Assembly (NCBI RefSeq): GCF_963082655.1
Contig: NC_081552.1
Coordinates: forward strand, 56,484,737 to 56,548,736
Reading direction: 5' to 3'
DNA length: 64,000 bases
Origin: Stomoxys calcitrans
Lineage: Eukaryota > Arthropoda > Insecta > Diptera > Muscidae
Of this stretch, positions 1 to 10,704 are shown in pieces. Below the pieces are notes generated by a model. The model was not told where the DNA came from and made no database searches. It saw only the letters and a program-made list of their open reading frames with translations. The stretch's first letter is position 1. Each line of letters starts with the position of its first letter. Made by a program: the position numbers and the translations under genes.

Positions 1-70
1 GCCGTTTCTGAGTCTATAAGGAACACAGAAACATACAAACAAACCTACAAACAAACGCAAATTGATTTTT
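1..70 (-). mobile_element. Helitron 5'-terminal fragment, interrupted by DINE
   Basis: The stretch GTTTCTGAGTCTA..AAGGAAC followed by repeated ACAAAC and ending in AAATTGATTTTT is the same terminus seen at 26262-26343. The family A element at 71-1120 interrupts it in the T run. The missing tip, ATATATAAGAAGA, resumes at 1121-1133 and is followed by T. Read on the minus strand this gives A|TCTTCTTATATAT, the canonical Helitron 5' end with its A-T target. Confidence 0.6.
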
Positions 71-1120
71 ATACCCTCCACCGAAGGATGGCATTCCGTT
101 TGCAACCCATCGAAATATCCATTTCCGACCACATAAAGTATATATATTCTTGATCCGCTTAAAAATCTAAGACGATCTAGACATGTCCGTCCGTCTGTCC
201 GTCTGTCTGTTGAAATCACGCTACAGTCTTCAAAAATTGAAATATTGAGCTGAAACTTTGCACAGATTCTTCTTTTGTCCATAAGCAGGTTAAGTTCGAA
301 GATGGACCAAATCAGACTATATCTAGATATAGCCCCCATATAGACCGATCCGCCGATTTAGGGTCTTAGGCCCATAAATGCCACATTTAATATCCGGTTT
401 TGCTGAAATTTCGGATAGTGAGTTGTCTTAGGCCCTTCGACATCCTTCGCCAATTTGGCTCAGATCGGTGAAGTTTTGGGTATAGCTGCCACATAGACCG
501 ATCCTCCTATTTAGTGTGTTAGACCCATAAAAGCCACATCTATTATCCGATTTTGCTGAAATTTGAGACAGTGAGTTGTCTTAGGCCCTTCGGCATCCTT
601 GCCAATTTGGCCCAGATCGGTCCAGTTTTGGATATAGCTTTCATGTAGACCGATCCTTCGATTTAGGTTCTTAGACCCATAAAAGCCACATTTATTATCC
701 GATTTTGCTGAAATTTGGGACAGTGAGTTGTCTTAAGGCCTTCGACATCCTTCGCCAATACCAATACCTGCCATATAGACCGATATCTCGATTTAAAGTC
801 TTGGCCCATTTATAATCCCACTTAACTCAAATTTGACACATTGACTTGTATTAGGCTTTTCGACATCCATGTTTATATGTTTCAGATCGACTTATTTTTG
901 GATATAGCTACTAAAAAGAGCAAAATTTTGTTTTACACAGTTGAACAATGACTTGTAATTATTAGTATTTGGTCCAAATCGGAACATATTTCTATATAGC
1001 TGCTAGGGGTCATAAGGTATGCATTTTTCCCCGGATTTGACGAAAGTCGTTTATATATATACCCGAGGTGGTGGGTATCCAAAGTTCGGCCCGGCCGAAC
1101 TTAACGCCTTTTTACTTGTT
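71..1120 (+). mobile_element. DINE-1-like element, family A
   Basis: Essentially full-length. The 5' block begins at the T run plus ATACCCTCCACC and includes TATATATTCTTGATC and the CCGT/CTGT microsatellite. About four 153-bp-type units with the GATATAGCT landmark follow. The 3' part has ATACCCGAGGTGGTGGGTAT, the AAGTTCGGCC/GGCCGAACTT hairpin and the tail ending ACTTGTT at 1120. The 5' hairpin is shortened: GGATGG runs straight into CATTCCG. It sits inside the Helitron end at 1-70 and 1121-1133. Confidence 0.88.
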
Positions 1121-1133
1121 ATATATAAGAAGA

Positions 1134-1512
1134 TATCTGCCGATTTAGAGTCTAAAGCCCATAAAAGATGCATTTATTAACCGATTACGCTGAAATTTTA
1201 AATAATGAGTTCTTTTAAAACTCTCGACATGCGACTCAGTCATGGTTCAGATCGGACTATATTTAAATATAGCTGCCATATAGACCGTTTTAGGGTCTCA
1301 AGCCCATAAAAGATATATTTATTAACTGATTTTGCTCAAAATTTTAAATAGAGACTTGCTTAAAGCCTCCCGACATCCGACTCAAATAAGGTTCAGTTGG
1401 TACTATATTTAGATATAGAGGCCATATAGACCGATCTGCCAATGTAGGGTCTGCAACTCATGAATGCTGCATTTATTACCCGATTTCGTTGAAATTTTAA
1501 ACAGTGAGTTCT
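1134..1512 (+). mobile_element. Family A DINE remnant, diverged units
   Basis: Two and a half diverged internal units with CATATAGACCG, GATTTAGAGTCTAAAGCCCATAAA and GAAATTTTAAA. Neither end is present. The left edge is where the Helitron tip at 1121-1133 inserted. These units differ more from the consensus than the element at 71-1120, consistent with an older copy. Confidence 0.7.
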
Positions 1513-1594
1513 ATTTTCCCCTTACCATAAAACGTCATAACCCAGAGATCGATGCACAGATTTAAGCAATCGTGTATACCGTTATTGTAGCCAA

Positions 1595-1750
1595 GAAGGT
1601 AGGTAGGTTAGGTTAGGTAAAAAAGAGGGTGCGGATATTAATCCGCCCCATGCCACTATGAACATACACCTTAACCAGTAATCGGATTGTTGTGCGTTCT
1701 AAAAACTAAAGAAATAAAAGTAATTTCGAAAATAAAATTTTAAGTTAGGA
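1595..1750. repeat. Dispersed repeat with GGTTAGG start, probable LINE/SINE tail
   Basis: Contains AGGTAGGTAGGTTAGGTTAGG followed by a GC-richer stretch with ATTAATCCGCC and CATACACCTTAACC. GGTTAGG starts recur at 36604 and 40418 with different downstream sequence. I recall similar sequence as dispersed in muscid genomes, but cannot name the family. Confidence 0.35.
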
Positions 1751-1893
1751 ATTCCGTGCTACTTACAAAATCCTTAATTGTTTCCATACCAATCCCCACC
1801 TCAGTACCCATGTATTTTAGCCGTGAAAGCCGGGCAATGACATGCTACCAATTGCCACACCTATTTTGCATAAGTGCGCTCGCAATCCTAAGA

Positions 1894-2497
<604 letters not shown>

Positions 2498-2499
2498 AA

Positions 2500-3461
2500 A
2501 TTAGAGCATGCTAAGATCGGCTGGGGCGAATCTTATATACCCTCCACCATGGATCGCAGTTGTCGAGTTCAATGCGCGGTATCTCTTTTTAGGCAAACAA
2601 AGAATATTGAATAAGATTTGGACCATAAATGAATGCTGAACATTGTAGAAGTCATTGTATGATATTTCAGTTTATTCGGATACGATTTGTGCCATGGAGG
2701 GGCTTAAGAAGCAAAATCGGGAGATTGGTTTATATGGGAGCTGTATCAAGCTGTTGATCGATTCAGACCATATTAGACACGTATGTTGAAGGTCATGAGA
2801 GAAGCCGTTGTACAAAATTTCTGCCAAATCGGATGAGAATTGCGCCCTCTAGAGGCTCAAGAAGTCAAGATCCCAGATCGGTTTATATGGCACCTATATC
2901 AGGTTATGTACCGATTTGCGCCATACTTAGCACAGTTATTGGAAGTCATAATAAAAAATCTCACGCAAAATTTCAGCCAAATTGCGCGCTCCATTGGCTC
3001 AAGAAGTCAAGATCCAAAATCGGTTTATATGACAGCTTTACCCGATTATGAACCAATTTAAATAATACTTAACAAAGTTGTTGGAAGTGATACCAGAACA
3101 CCACGTGCAAAACTTCAGTCACATCAGACGGGAATAGCGCCCCCTAGAGGCTCATGAAGTCAAGACGCAAGATCGGTTAATATGGCAGCTATATCAAGAC
3201 ATGGACCGATTTGGCCTATTTACAATCCCAACTGACCAACACTAATAAAAAGTATTTGTGCAAAATTTCAAGCGCCTAGCTTTACCCTATCGAAAGTTAG
3301 CGTGCTTTCGGCAGACAGACTGATGGACATGGCTAGATCGACTTAAAATGACATGACGATCAAGAATATATATACTGTATGGGATCTTAGACGGATATTT
3401 CAGGGTGTTACAAACAAAATGACGAAATTAGTATACCCCCATCCTATGGTGGAGGGTACAA
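2500..3461 (-). mobile_element. DINE-1-like element, family B
   Basis: Near full-length. The 3' side is diverged (GAGCATGCTAAGATCGGCTG) but the CGAATCTTATATACCCTCC and CACCATGGATCGC subterminal block is intact. Three units with TTTATATGG..GCTATATCAGGTTATG follow, then the microsatellite block and the 5' hairpin CCCCCATCCTATGGTGGAGG. Unit landmarks include GAGGCTCAAGAAGTCAAGA. Confidence 0.85.
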
Positions 3462-4250
3462 AATTCCCCTTTTATGGGCATAAGAATTTAAATCGGGAGA
3501 TCGGTATATGCATATGGCAGCTATATCTAAACATAGACCTATCTGAACTATATAGTGTACGGACGTCGAAGAGATTAACAGGGTTCACTGTGCAAAGAAA
3601 AAATAAACAATAATTGTGCATTTTATAGTTTCAAGGCCTCAAAACGGGAGACTGATCTATATGGCATCTATATCTAAATATATACCGATCTGGAGCATAT
3701 TGAACACGAATGTCGAGGAACTTAACAAGACCCACAGTTTCAAAACCCACCGTGTCAAAATCGGACAATACATACGCCTATTGTGGGCCCAAGACCTTAA
3801 ATCGAGAGATCGGTTTATATGACAGCTATATCCAAATCTGAACCAATCCGGGCCGTATTATACAAAGATAGCCCCAAAGCCTAATACAACTCACTGCGTC
3901 AAGTTTCAGCCAAATCGGATAATAAATGTGGCTTTGATGGGTCTATGAACTTAAATAGGCTGATTGGTATTCATGAGGGCTATATCAAGATATAGTCCGA
4001 TACAGTCCATCTTCGAACTTAACCTGCCTATGGACAAAAAAAGAATCTGTTCAAAGTTTCAGCTCGTACCGTGAGACCGTAGCGTGATTTCCACAGACGG
4101 ACGGGCGGACATGGCTAGATAATCTTTGATTTTTACGACGATCAAAACAATATATATTTATCCTCTACAGGGTCGGAAATGAATACTTCGATATGTTGCA
4201 AACAGAATGACCAAATGAAAATACACCTATCCTTCGGTGCTGGGTATAGA
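3462..4250 (-). mobile_element. DINE family A, 3' truncated
   Basis: Several family A units with AAATCGGGAGATCGGTATAT and GGCAGCTATATCTAAA, then GAACTTAACCTGCCTATGG, the CAGACGGACGGGCGGACATG microsatellite and a 5' hairpin ending GGTGCTGGGTATA. No 3' hairpin: the left edge abuts the 5' end of the family B copy at 2500-3461. Confidence 0.8.
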
Positions 4251-4787
4251 CATTTATAGACAACTACCACATGACGTTCAATGTTATAGGCGTTAAGCCA
4301 CTCCAAGCGAATAGCACTTACATTTAAATTAGCGCCATATATTGGCTGTTTACAGCTGTTCTACTGCACCAAATCGATCAATGTAGATTCGATTTCTAAG
4401 ATTAGTGGAATGTTTGTGATCGATAAATTTGCTAAATTTAAACAAGTTGAAAATTGAGTTTTGAGGCGCAAGATCGGTCATTTTGCCCATATGCGGTGCC
4501 CCACCGTGCAACACATCTGTGGGGGAAAGTTTTAACATGACTTCTTTGTATGGCACAGTTCCTCACAATTGCTGCCAAAATTAGAAGGGCTTAACCATCA
4601 CTTAAAATTTTCAACGTTCTTGCCACGATTTGAACCCAAGCGATTAGCATCACTGGTGGACTTGCTTACCTCCGCGCTTCGATATCCACATTCAGGGCGA
4701 AATGTCCCCATCTTAGAACTCTACCAACATAGGACTTACATATCGACCATTGCAATATAGGGCTCAAATAATAGATATATGAGCGTT
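4251..4787. other. Repeat-poor segment, no gene recognised
   Basis: No DINE landmarks and no convincing coding frame. Open frames here are under 70 codons with no recognisable motif. It could be host intergenic DNA or an unrecognised old transposon. Confidence 0.5.
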
Positions 4788-6091
4788 AAACAAGTAAAAA
4801 GGCGTTAAGTTCGGCCGGGCCGAACTTTGGATACCCACCACCTCGGGTATATATGTAAACCACCTTTCATCAAAATTCGGTGAAAATATCATACCTTATG
4901 TCCCATATCAGTTATATCAAATTGTGTTCCGATTTGGACCAAATACTAATAAGTACACTAGCAATATCTAAAAATAAACCGATCTGAACCATATACGACA
5001 CGGATGTCGAAAAGCCTAACATAAGTCACTGTGTCAAATTTCAGTGAAATCAGATTATAAATGCGCCTTTTATGGGGCCAAGACTTTAAATCGAGATATC
5101 GGTTTACATGGCAGCTATATCCAAATCTTGTTGCATAAAAGTGTCGAAGAGCCTAACACAAAGCACTGTCCCAAATTTCCGACAATAAATGACTCCTTTA
5201 TGGGCCCAAAACCTTAGATCGAGAGATCGGTCTATATGACAGCTATATTGAAATATGGACCGATCTGGGCCAAATTGAAGAAGGACGTCGAAGAGCCTAA
5301 CCAAACTCACTGTCTCAAATTTCAGCGACATCGGACAATAAATGCGTTTTTTATGGCCCCAAAACCTAAAATCTAGATATCGGTCTATATGGCAGCTATA
5401 TCCAACTCTGGACCGATCTGTGCGATATTGCAGAAGTATGTCAAGGGCCTTAACTTAACTCACTGTCTTAAATTTCGGCGACATCGGACAATAAATGAGA
5501 ATTTTATGGGCCCAAAATAATAAATCAAGAAATCGGTCTATATGGCAGCTATATCCAAATCTGAACCGATCTGGATCAAATTGAAGAAAGATGTCGAAGG
5601 GCCTAACACAACTCACTGTCCCAAATTTCAGCAAAATCGGACAATAAATGTGGCTTTTATGGACCTAACATGGGAGCTATATCCAAATCTGAACCGATCT
5701 CAGCCAAATTAACAGAAGAAGTCGAAAGGCCTAACACAACTCATTGTTCCAAATTTCAGCAAAATCGGATAATAAATGTGGATTTTATGGGCCTAAGACC
5801 CTAAATCGGAGGATCGGTCTATATGGGGGCTATATCAAGATATAGTCCGATATAGCCCATCTTCGAACTTAACCTGCTTATGGACAAAAAAAGAATCTGT
5901 GCAAAATTTCAGCTCAATATCTCTATTTTTAAAGGCTGTAGCGTGATTTCAACAGACAGACGGACAGACGGACGGACATGTCTAGATCGTACTATATCGT
6001 ATACTTTATAGGGTCGGAAATGGATATTTCGATGTGTTGCAAACGGAATGACAAAATGAATATACCCCCATCCTTCGGTGGTGGGTATAAA
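4788..6091 (-). mobile_element. DINE-1-like element, family A, complete
   Basis: Both termini are present. The 3' tail ACAAGTAAAAAGGCG with its hairpin is followed by GATACCCACCACCTCGGGTA. About six internal units follow, each with GATCGGTCTATATGGCAGC. Then come GAACTTAACCTGCTTATGG, the CAGACGGACAGACGGACGG microsatellite, TATATCGTATACTTTATAGG and the 5' hairpin CATCCTTCGGTGGTGGGTAT. Confidence 0.92.
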
Positions 6092-6125
6092 AAGGCCCTG
6101 CTGAGTGGGCCCGGTTCGACTAATT

Positions 6126-7195
6126 ATACCCACCACCATAGGATGGGCGTATACAAGTCTAGTCATTCCGTTTGTAACACCTCGAAATATTCATCTAAGA
6201 CCCCATTAAGAATATACATTCTTGATCGTCTCGACGTTCGGAGTCGATCTAGACATGTTCGTCCGTCCGTCTATTGAAATCACGATAGCGATCGAACGCG
6301 TAGGTCGTTGGAAATTGCAAATGGGCCATATCGGTTAAGATTCAGATATAGCTCCCATATAAACCGATCTCCCGAATTTGACTTCTTGAGCCCCTGGAAG
6401 CAGCAATTTCGTTACGATTTGGCTAAAATTTTGCCTGTAGTGTTTTGTTATGACTTTCGCCAACATTGATAAACACGGTCAAAATCGGTCTATAACCTGA
6501 CATAACTCCTAAGTAAACCGATCTCCCGATTTATCTTCTTGAGCCCCTTGGAGCCGCAATTTTTGTCCCAATTGGCTGAAATTTTGCACATGACTTCCAA
6601 CAACTGTGCCAAGTAAGGTCCAAATCGGTCTATAACCTTATATAGCTCCCATATAAACCGATCTCCCTATTTGATTTCTTCAGATCCTGGAAGCCGCAAT
6701 TTTTGTCCGATTTGGCTAAAATTGTGCATATGTTATTCTGCTGTGACTTCCAATAACTGTGCCAAGTACGGTTCGAATCGGTCTATAACCTGATATAGCT
6801 CCCATATAAACCGATCTCCTGATTTGACTTCTTGAGCCCTTACAGGCCGTAATGTTTTTCCGATTTGGCTGAAATTTGGAATGTTGTGGTTCGTTATGAC
6901 TTCCAACAACTGTGATAAGTACGGTCCAAATCCGTTTATAACCGGATATGGCTTCCATATAAACCGATCTCCTGATCTGAATTCTGGAGTCCTTACAAAT
7001 CGCAATTTTTGTCCGATTTGCCTGAAATTTTGCATGCGGTGTTCTGTTACGATTTCCAACAACTGTGCGAAATACGGTCCAAATCATGGAAACGGTCTCT
7101 CGGTCATCCTTGTTTGGTTCCTAGAAGCTTCAATTTTTGTTGGTTTGACAGAAGTTTGCTATGTAGAATAAAATTATGCCCTTCAACTAAATTTA
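6126..7195 (+). mobile_element. DINE family B2
   Basis: The 5' hairpin TACCCACCACCATAGGATGG is followed by GTCATTCCGTTTGTAAC, a reduced CCGT tract and six B2 units. B2 units resemble B but carry TGGAAGCCGCAATTTTTGTC and CTCCCATATAAACCG. Landmark positions 6639, 6792 and 6945 are 153 bp apart; the earlier spacings are 154 and 140. The 3' hairpin is absent; family C starts at the right edge. Confidence 0.82.
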
Positions 7196-7745
7196 CTATA
7201 CCCTACACACCACTGTGGTACAGGGTATTACAATTATGTGCAGTTGCTTGCAACGCTCAGAAGGGGAAGAGCTAGCCCGATTGACTTAGAATCACTTCCT
7301 GATTCGATTAAGCTATGACCGTCTGTCTATCTGTCTATGTATTCGTGTGATCAAGGTACAGGTCGCAAAAAATTCCATAAAAATCGGTCCAGATATAGAT
7401 ATAGCTCCCATATATATCTTTCATCCGATATGGAGTTTTAAGGCTGTAGTAGCCACAAATTTGGTTCGATCTTTAAGAAATTGAGTATGAGGTGTTTTAT
7501 TTGACGTCTACATACTTGTGCAAAATTTCGTCAATTTCGCTCAAGATTTATATATACCTCTCACATATATTTTCATCCGATATGGAATGTTAAGGCTGTA
7601 ACAGCCACGATTGTGTTTTATTTGGTATCCTAAAGTGTGTGCAAAATTTCAAAAAATAAAAATCGGTCCAGATTAAGATATAGCTCTCATATATATTTTT
7701 TTCATCCGACATGAAATTTTAAGGCTATAGCAGCCACAATTTTGG
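7196..7745 (+). mobile_element. DINE family C, 5' part
   Basis: The 5' hairpin TACCCTACACACCACTGTGG continues into TACAGGGTATTA. GATTGACTTAGAATCAC, GTCTGTCTATCTGTC and GTACAGGTCGC follow, then three units with AGATATAGCTCCCATATATA and CATCCGATATGGA. Its 3' end is replaced by family A sequence. Confidence 0.8.
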
Positions 7746-8456
7746 CAATATATCTAAATTTGGCCCAGATCGGTCCAAATTTAGATCTAGCTGCCATATA
7801 GATCGATCTGCCGATTAAGGGTCTTAGGCCCATAAAAGCCGCATTTATTATCCAATTTTGCTGAAATTTGGGACAGTGAGTTGTGTTAGGCCGTTCGACA
7901 TCCTTCATCTATTTGACCCACATCGGTCCAGAAGCTGCCATATAGACCGATCTTCCGATTTAAAGTTTTGGGCTCATTAAAAGCGCATTTATTATCCGAT
8001 TTCGCCGAAATTTGGGACAGTGAGTTGTGCTAGGACCTTTGACATCCTTCTTCAATTTGGCCCAGATAAGTTCAGATTTGGATATAGCTGCCATATAGAC
8101 CGATCTCTCGATTTAAGGTTGTGGGCCCATACAAGGCGTATTTATTGTCCGATTTCGCCGAAATTTGGGACAGTGAGTTGTGTTAGGCTCTTCGACATTT
8201 ATCGGCAACTTGGCCCGAATTGGTCCAGATTTGAATATAGCTGTCATATAGACCAATATCTCGATTTAAAGACGCAATAAAAGATGCATTTATAATCCGA
8301 TTTCACTGCAATTTTACGCAGTGACGTATGTTAGGCTTTTTGACATCCGTGTCGTATATGGTTCAGATCGGTTTATTTTTAGATATAGCTACTAAAAAGA
8401 TCTTGGGTTAGCTCCCAAGATACGGCCTGGCCGAATTTAGCACGCTTTTACTTGTT
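7746..8456 (+). mobile_element. DINE chimera: family A body, family B 3' tail
   Basis: About four family A units (GGCCCAGATCGGTCC, GATATAGCTGCCATATAGAC, TTTGGGACAGTGAGTTGTG). From the hairpin onward it reads CGAATTTAGCACGCTTTTAC, which is the family B tail; family A copies have AACTTAACGCCTTTTTAC there. The family A subterminal motif before the hairpin is replaced by CTTGGGTTAGCTCCCAAGA. Confidence 0.75.
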
Positions 8457-8799
8457 ATCTATACGAATTAAATTTTGACAACAAAAATTCAAACATTGGA
8501 ACATAATTTTTGAAACTCAAGATTTGAAAATATTTTGCAATCATCAATTTTCAAAACAATTCACAATTAACAAGTAAAAAGGCGTTAAGTTCGGGCGGGC
8601 CGAATCTTATATACCCTCCACCATGGATCGCATTTGTCGAGCTCTTTCCACAGTAACTCTTTTTAGGCAAACAAAGGATAAACGAAAATAATTTCTATGT
8701 TATTGGAACAATATTAAGTTATGGTTCATTTCGGACCATAATTAAATTGAATATTGGAGACAAAGTAGAAGCCATTGTGTAAAATTTCATCCAAATCTA

Positions 8800-9748
8800 T
8801 TGGGTTGCCTAAAAAGTAATTGCGGATTTTAAAAGAAATTAAATGCATTTTTAATAAAACTAAGAATGAACTTTAATCAAATATATAATTGCCATTTTGT
8901 TCCATAACCTTTTGCCATCTTCCTGGCAAATTTAGTATTCCACGCTCATAGAACTTCTGGCCTTTATCTGCAAAAAACTGAACCAAGTGCAATTTTATAG
9001 CCTCATCATTGCCGAAAGTTTTACCATTTAAGGAGTTCTGCAAAGATCGAAATAAATGGTAGTCTGATGGTGAAAGGTCAGGACTATATGGTGGATGCAT
9101 CAAAAGTTCCCAGCCAAGCTCACTCAGTTTTTCGCGAGTGACCAAAGATGTGTGCGGTCTAGCGTTGTCCTGGTGGAATATGACACCTTTACGATTGACC
9201 AATTCTGGTCACTTCTCCTTGATGGCTGTATTCAATTTGTCCAATTGTTGACAGTAAACATCCGAATTAATCGTTTGGTTCCTTGGAAGCAGCTCAAAAT
9301 ATACCACACCCTTCCAATCCCACCAAACAGACAGCATAACCTTCTTTTGGTGGATATCAGTCTTTGAAGTGGTTTGAGCTGGTTCACCATGCTTAGACCA
9401 TGATCGTTTTCGACTAACGTTGTTGTAAACAATCCATTTTTCATCTCCAGTTATGATTCGTATTAAAAACGGATCGAATTCATTGCGTTTAAGGTGCATA
9501 TCACACGCGTTGATTCGGTTTGTTAAATGAATTTCTTTCAATACATGTGGTACCCATATTAAAATTGACGCCAAACAAACAAATGTAAACAAAATTTCGC
9601 GCACTTTTTTTCTAAAGCAAGCTTAAAGTAACAGCTGATAACTGACAGAAGAAAGAATGCAATTATAAACACAAGCCGTTGAAAAAAATTTGTCAACGCC
9701 GACTATATTACTACTATATTACCGACAATTACTTTTTGGGCAACCCAA
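8800..9748 (-). mobile_element. mariner-family DNA transposon, internally deleted
   Basis: Terminal inverted repeats TTGGGTTGCCTAAAAAGTAA and, at the far end, ACTTTTTGGGCAACCCAA are flanked by TA at 8798-8799 and 9749-9750. At 949 bp it is shorter than the usual ~1.3 kb; the missing part is the N-terminal DNA-binding coding region. The right subterminal region differs from the MITE copies, with TATTACTACTATATTACCG in place of the expected TATGAAAAATCC. Confidence 0.93.
8873..9604 (-). pseudogene. mariner transposase remnant (DD34D), one in-frame stop
   Basis: The cut-and-paste transposase of the element at 8800-9748. Two open stretches lie in the same frame: 9604-9212, containing WVPH, the PFL stretch and ITGDEKW with the first catalytic Asp at residue 54; and 9202-8873, containing FHQDNARPH and SPDLSPSDYHLF with the second and third Asp at residues 12 and 47. 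The 34 residues between them are the mariner DD34D spacing. One TGA (9209-9211) separates the two stretches. All three catalytic Asp codons survive. The N-terminal helix-turn-helix region, about 120 residues in the family, is absent, so the protein could not bind the ends even if the stop were read through. The context is an insertion inside a family B DINE. The assignment is secure from the motifs; subfamily was not tested. Confidence 0.93.
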
Positions 9749-10531
9749 TAGTAACAACTGCGCACTTTAGGGGCTGGAGAAGTAAAATAGTGTGATCGGT
9801 TCATAGGGGAGTTGTATTAGACTATAAACCGATTCATACCATATTCGATACGTATCTTAAAGGTCATAAGAGAAGCCATTGAACAAATGTTCAACCAAAT
9901 AGGACAGGACTTGCTCCCTGCAGAAGCTCAAGAAGTCAAGACCGCAGATCGGTTTATATGGGAGCTATATCAGGTTATTGACCGATTTTAACCATACTTG
10001 ACACAGTTGTTGGAACTCATAACAAAAGACCACATGCAAAATTACAGCCAAATCGGATTGGATTGCGCACTCTAGACGCTCAAGAAGTTAAGACCCCAGA
10101 TAGGTTTATATGGCAGCTATATCGGGTTATGGACCGATCTGAACCATCCTCAGCACAGTTGTTGGAAGTCAAGTCAGCCAAATCAGATAAGAATTGTGCC
10201 TTCTAGAGGCTCAAGAAGTCAAGATCCGAGATAGGTTTATATGGCTGCTATATCAAAGCGTGGACCGATATAGCTCATTTACAATCCCAACCGACCTACA
10301 CTAATAAGAAGTGTTTGTGCAAAATTTCTAGCGGTTAGCTTTACTCATCCGAAAGTTGGCATGCTTTCGACAGACAGATGGACGGACAGACGAACGGACA
10401 TGGCTAGATCGACTTAGAATGTCATGACGATCAAGAATATATAAACTTTATGGGGTCTTAGGCGAATATCTCGAGGAGTTGCAAAAAGGATGATGAAATT
10501 AGTATAACCCCATCCTATGGTGGAGGGTATA

Positions 10532-10704
10532 TAAATAAAACGCAATGAAATTTTCTTTTAAAATTTATGTTAAAGAGATCTTTCTTAAAACAAATATTAA
10601 GAAATATTTAAATAATATTCCTACTTTTGTTAAGAAAATCATATTGCTAAAGAAAATTCTTTTTGTTGTTGACCAAATTGTCCATGCAAATCAAAATATT
10701 GATT
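10532..10704. other. AT-rich spacer
   Basis: Strongly A+T-rich sequence between two DINE copies, with no coding or repeat landmark recognised. The open frame across it is low complexity. Confidence 0.5.

Larger units (their letters stand above)
8569..10531 (-). mobile_element. DINE family B with family A tail, split by mariner
   Basis: The 3' tail AACAAGTAAAAAGGCGTTAA and first hairpin arm are family A type; after the hairpin it reads CGAATCTTATATACC and CTCCACCATGGATCGC, which is family B. A mariner occupies 8800-9748. Family B units continue on its far side to a 5' hairpin at 10507-10531. The unoccupied site joins CCAAATCTA directly to GTAACAACTG. Confidence 0.85.

Noticed and set aside
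1595..1640. Telomere-like GGTTAGG repeats
   Set aside because: Only three or so imperfect steps, followed by dispersed-repeat sequence; higher Diptera do not use TTAGG telomeres.
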